A stretch of 64,000 nt of DNA from the NCBI GenBank assembly GCA_030248065.1, contig JASAMV010000221.1:1-64000 (forward strand), written 5' to 3'. Numbering within the stretch: position 1 is the first letter of the stretch; each line of letters begins with the position of its first letter. Made by a program: the position numbers and the translations under genes. This DNA comes from Rhynchonema sp. JSB1_4 (Eukaryota; Nematoda; Chromadorea; Monhysterida; Xyalidae). Shown here piece after piece: positions 59,901 through 64,000 of this stretch. The notes under the pieces are model-generated. The model did no database searches. It saw only the letters and a program-made list of their open reading frames with translations, and was not told the DNA's origin.

Positions 59901-61652
59901 AGTGCATTTACCTGCTGACTGGGCCGTAAATTAAGGCGTTAGGACCCGTCTATGCGTAAAATTGATCGAACCCGTTTGGGCAAACGCCGATTTTAACGCA
60001 GTCCAATCAAATGCGAGCTTTAAAACTTGCTCCGGCTTCAGATTCAAAACACGCACTTTTCAAGTCCGAACTTGCCTCACAATTCGTATTTGCAACGATG
60101 CATTGTCGCGCACGTGCAATGTCAATTTCACACTGTGATTATGGCAAATGACAGGCGGGCTGCAATCAAAGTCGGTGTTCAGCAGTTTTTCTTACTTTTG
60201 ATGTTTTTGTGTAGTGAAATTCCAGCATGCTCCACCACCCATGTGCTCAATTTGAATTGTCTGTCTTGACAGATGTTCAACACGTTGTACCTGTTTGTGC
60301 CGAATGATGAGCGTTGGCGATGTATGATGCCACACGTCGATATGACGTATTCGGCACACGCACTGCTGCATTGTTGTTATTCGGTTAGTGCGATGGGGAA
60401 TATGGTTTATCAGGGTGTTTGTGACACTACAGTATGACACATGAGCGAGAATTAGACGATGACCAGTTTGATAACAGCAGGCAGTTACTCTACGCAACCA
60501 AATGCAGAACGCAAGATCGTATGAATCTCTAACGTTATTGTTGCTCAATATGGTTCTTTATCCACGTAAAATGTTCTAGGTGCCACTATCCGAGCTGGCA
60601 GCGTCTTGCGCCTGGTCCGACTGGCCGTTGTGTGTCATCGATATCGATCATCGACAGGTGAAATAAATAAATCAATAAGTAAAATCTCAATTGATTTGTT
60701 GATCGGTGCTGATCACTTTGCATTTTCCAGGTGTACACGTCATCCCCCTTCCCAGCACACGGTCGGGTGCATGCACTCACGCAACGGGCTGAATTGAAAC
60801 GCATTCTCGGACTGACCGCGGTCGGACGGACCCTCGTTACAAGGTTGGGCTGGGAGGGGTGGAGTTCAAATGTAGATCGTGTGCGTTGAAATGTGAAATT
60901 TGTGAAATTAGCGACAGACTAACTGGCATCGGCTCGCTCGCAACCACTGCAGAACTCAAGCGCGGGTCTACGTCTATGTACGTGTGCCTACTCCGTGTCC
61001 CTCCAAATTATCCAACTTTGACTTTCCAGTGATCTCAAGCCGGTGAGCACGCAAAGCGAGTCAATAACTCACGATCTGCTCACACGTATGGAACTGCTAC
61101 CGTATGACGATTTGGTGCGTCGCGCGTTCGTGCGTGAATTTATGCGCAACATGGCACACAAGGCTTTGGCCTTAATCACGCATGTTAATGAACAAACGTT
61201 GGTGTGAATTTGATGTGGTAATTTTGATTTAGTGCCTGCTACTAATGTGTAACCTTGTTTTGCCACAGGCAGTTTGGCATCAGGTCATTGTGAGTGGTTG
61301 TGCATCGAAACATATACCGAAATAAAAACAACTTTCCATTCTCACAAAGTGGGCATGAATGAGATTTTTTAGGGCAGGGAGACAAACATAATATGTTATT
61401 TTTCGGTGCACTGTGTCAACGGTTAAGTGACCCATTTGCGTACGACAAGACCTGTCGTTCAAGTAGGAATTGTACGTGAGCACCTAATCTTGCAGCAGCT
61501 CCCAATCGAGCAATAGTGCCCAACCGCGTTTGGATGTGGCTCGTCGTGCGCTGGATCTGAAGTCACAGGACTCATTCCTGATGGTGCTGGCTGTGGCTGA
61601 CAAAATGGTGCCCCAATTCGCCCGCTATTGTCTCGGTGGTGCCAAAGGCTGA
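56940..61652 (+). CDS. Multi-exon protein of unknown family
   Basis: Not recognised. The 3' half is well supported: 59743-59850, 60273-60383, 60580-60657, 60731-60843, 61030-61197 and 61496-61652 join in phase and end in TGA (C terminus DSFLMVLAVADKMVPQFARY). An exon at about 59598-59672 (MQRQQWCVAYMKQ) precedes them. The 5' half is tentative: a start near 56940 (MEADVYMRIADALDARERTSD) shortly after a TTTCAG acceptor, pieces at 57190-57440 and 57626-57690, and Ser/Thr-rich, probably disordered segments at 57890-58061 and 58373-58600. It starts about 700 bases after methionine synthase on the same strand. The mix of disordered middle and conserved-looking helical C-terminal part suggests an intracellular regulatory or scaffold protein, but that is a guess. 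Donors include GTTAGT, GTTGGG and GTTGGT. Confidence 0.55.
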
Positions 61653-63274
61653 AACAGTTGGGTGGAAGCATCCATTTATTGATTGTTTTCACTTTGTGAT
61701 CGGATTGGATTGATGTGATCGTCGTATATGGATACCGCTTTGATCCGATCATCAACTGTGGCTGCCTTGTTGTGGTTTTTGGTCGACTTTCATTCAAGGT
61801 TCAATCATTTCGATAAACACTGGTTTTGGCCGACAAATCCAAAATTATATTCACCATCGACTAATCCGTAATTGCTTCTGCATCTGTCGACCTTGTGCTA
61901 TGAATTTTAATTGGAATATCAGCATGCGTGTTTTGGTGGTTGTATATCTGTGCAAAGTTGGTGAAATCTGTGTGTTTGTTGGTGCAAGCATTGTGCATTA
62001 TTGTTTTTCAATGTCTGTTTGTGTGATAACTTTAATGCATAATAATAGCCGCTTTGGTTTTTTTAATTTTTATATTTATTTTCATTTGTTATTTATTATC
62101 ACTTCACACAAAAGTATGTTTAGGGAATCATCACACAGTTCTTCAATATTAAAGCTTTTTCCGTCGCTTATTCTCAACAGTTCCAAACATAAAAATGAAA
62201 TTAAAGCATCGAATTTGGCTCGAAAACTGTACCATGTAATAATTTTGAATCAGTATAGGTTTGCATAATTTTAGAATCGTGGTGTAACACAGGTACCACT
62301 TATTACAAATACAGTAGGAACGAAAAAATCTGATAGGGAATAATACAAAGCTATGAAACATGATGGAAATAAACATGAACCTTTTACATTTAACACACGG
62401 ACGTTCTATAGGGGGATAAGGCATTTGTGAGGTATGTAATATTCTGGGGAACTCAAATCAGTGAGGCAGCTTAACAGTAAGCTCTGATTTTGGATGCCAC
62501 GACAGTTTAGTTTTGTGTTTGACTTGATGTGGGAATACTAGTCTCATCATGTGCACATATAACTGGGTATGTCCTGTTACAAAATGGGACCTGTGATGAG
62601 AGGCCTTGGCCTGGCTTGCCTGGTGCCCAAATATACATATGCACATGGACATAACATGCACTGCATGAAACAACATTCAACCCTGTAATCAGCTATGGAA
62701 AGACACTTCAAAGAAATGACGACAACAACATGACATGAGAATGGAACACACGTTGACTGAATAAAATGTGAACAGAATCAGAAGTGTTCAGCAATATTAA
62801 TGAGCCTGTGTCAAACTTAGTGACTTGTACGACCTGGGGACAAAGTGACTGACACCAAGCACGCGACTATTTCGGTATTCACTGCGGTCACCGATTTCAA
62901 CCAGCTCAAAGTAGATTGCTAATAACATAAAGTTGACCAAAACCGGGCCGAACCGATCACCAACTTTGATAACAGTCACATTTTTGCAATTTCTAGAAAA
63001 AATACAAAATTAGAATCGAGAATAATTGCGGAATCAACAACAATATATACGTCACCGGGACTGTATGTAGGGCACAACAGGGAGACTATACATTAAAAGG
63101 GCTGTACATATCACACTGGGAGCCAGGTAATGAAGAAGAAGTTTTCAAGATACAGAAAAACAGTTTTGCTCATCGCTTTATACCCGCTTTGCGCAAAAAT
63201 AACTGACTATTTTTTGATCGATTTCAAGATTGAAAAGTCAAACAACCAACCGCTGGTACACTGTCTTGAGAGGA
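61653..63274. other. Convergent spacer
   Basis: AT-rich DNA between two convergent genes. A GATCxxATTGATGTGATC-type repeat lies at about 61690-61765. A 60-codon minus-strand open frame (62797-62979) follows an AG acceptor but is not needed by the neighbouring gene model. Nothing else is supported. Confidence 0.45.
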
Positions 63275-63982
63275 CTAGGAGTGTGTTTTGGTGGGTTCAC
63301 TGTTGTTTGGATGCATGCTCTCCCAGAGATTGCGACGGAATTTGTTCTTACGGGCCATCACGTCCAGAACACTGCAATTATAGTTATATGATGAACATAG
63401 CGGGATTGGTGAATTGGCACTGACGATCGCCTGGTACACCACCTGTCTGTGAATATTTGTGCGATGCACAACGTGCACAAAATTTGCAGTCAAAGTTCAG
63501 AATTTTCAAAATTTGATAAAGGCACAACCACAGATCTCCGAGTACGTATGTAGCATTCGCAGTCGCAGGGTTTTTTTGGGTGAACCGCGGTGATTGCGCA
63601 GTGACCGCGGTTGATCCAAAAAAATCCTGCGACTGCGAATGCTACTTACTCGGAGATCTGTAGTATTACTCACTAGTCTCCAATGTTATTCTCGAACTCG
63701 GTCAGCCTGATCACTTCGGCTTCCTTCATTTTCTCCTCTTTCTCTCGTTTTTGTTCCTCTTGTTTGCGGCTGCGATCTCTTGTGTCACAAATCAGACTCA
63801 ATGTTCGATTGATAGTGTCACGAGGCAGCTGGTCGTCGAAACTTGCATAGATAACTGGGTGCACAATGCCTTTGTACATTACCCTGCCCCCGGACAAAGG
63901 AGGCACCCATGGCGCAGTTCTGCTCTCAAATACGCCGGCCCCCGCATGGACCCTTTGCGTTTCCTCGGCCCGGTCGTGTAGT
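63275..63982 (-). CDS. 3' end of an unrecognised gene (runs off the window)
   Basis: Two minus-strand exons, 63674-63982 and 63275-63371, join in phase across a GTGAGT donor and a TTGCAG acceptor and end in TAG. The first begins after a TTTACAG acceptor, so more exons lie beyond 64000. The encoded C-terminal part has a Gly/Pro-rich start (PWVPPLSGGRVMYKGIVHPV), then a charged helix likely to form a coiled coil (RSRKQEEQKREKEEKMKEAE), then a basic tail (MARKNKFRRNLWESMHPNN). I do not recognise the family. The 302-base intron contains the palindromic element at 63531-63661. Confidence 0.5.
63531..63661. mobile_element. 131-bp palindromic element
   Basis: Left ACAGATCTCCGAGTACGTAT mirrors right .. 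TACTCGGAGATCTGT; inner GCATTCGCAGTCGCAGG mirrors CCTGCGACTGCGAATGC; and GTGAACCGCGGTGA mirrors the right core. A partial relative of its right arm is at about 1300-1350. Confidence 0.85.
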
Positions 63983-64000
63983 CTGTAAATGTACTTAACT

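Noticed and set aside
1..64000. CRISPR array, bacterial operon or integrated virus
   Set aside because: No regular repeat-spacer array, no ribosome-binding-site-led gene strings, and no recognisable capsid, polymerase or integrase frames were seen.

Overview
The window is animal nuclear DNA, most likely from a nematode. Every gene I can support is split by spliceosomal introns, acceptors are mostly TTTCAG or TTGCAG, short (TTAGGC)n runs of the nematode telomere type sit inside the sequence, and the products are metazoan secreted or housekeeping proteins. I cannot name the species. No prokaryotic operon structure, plasmid gene or CRISPR array is visible.

Layout. (1) 1.4-14.7 kb, plus strand: three tandem, diverged paralogues of a small protein with paired CxxC motifs (3CxxC-type zinc-binding fold), separated by palindromic mobile elements. 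(2) 15.3-19.1 kb, minus strand: a secreted Reeler-Cys-rich-Kunitz gene. (3) 20.7-30.5 kb, minus strand: two tandem copies (519 and 513 codons in my models) of a secreted protein with a PAN/apple-like domain, five thrombospondin type-1 repeats and a C-terminal DUF5648-like region. (4) 30.9-36.2 kb, minus strand: two tandem M14A metallocarboxypeptidases, one with an activation propeptide and one without. (5) 36.2-41.1 kb: intergenic DNA, including about 1.4 kb of G/C-rich low-complexity sequence. (6) 41.1-56.2 kb, plus strand: an intact cobalamin-dependent methionine synthase in 28 coding exons (1261 codons). (7) 56.9-61.7 kb, plus strand: a multi-exon gene I do not recognise. (8) 63.3 kb to the edge, minus strand: the 3' end of another unrecognised gene.

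The secreted-protein genes form a recently and repeatedly duplicated cluster. Individual exons are almost identical between tandem copies while neighbouring exons have diverged, which suggests gene conversion. The methionine synthase beside them is a conserved one-carbon metabolism gene with no obvious functional link to the cluster. More than a dozen inverted-repeat (MITE-like or foldback) elements fill introns and spacers.

The most striking unexplained signal is a 10-base word, TGATGTTTCA, or its complement. It occurs 22 times exactly between 11.3 and 58.5 kb, plus many one-mismatch copies, mostly in introns and spacers, on both strands and often close to splice sites. About 0.1 to 0.2 copies are expected by chance. 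Its GTTTCA core recalls the upstream motif of nematode piRNA (21U-RNA) genes, so the window may be an intron-embedded piRNA cluster. A second oddity is the high share of 5' splice sites reading GTTGGT or GTTAGT instead of GTAAGT. All exon models were built by eye from splice signals, reading phase and similarity between copies; no database search was run.
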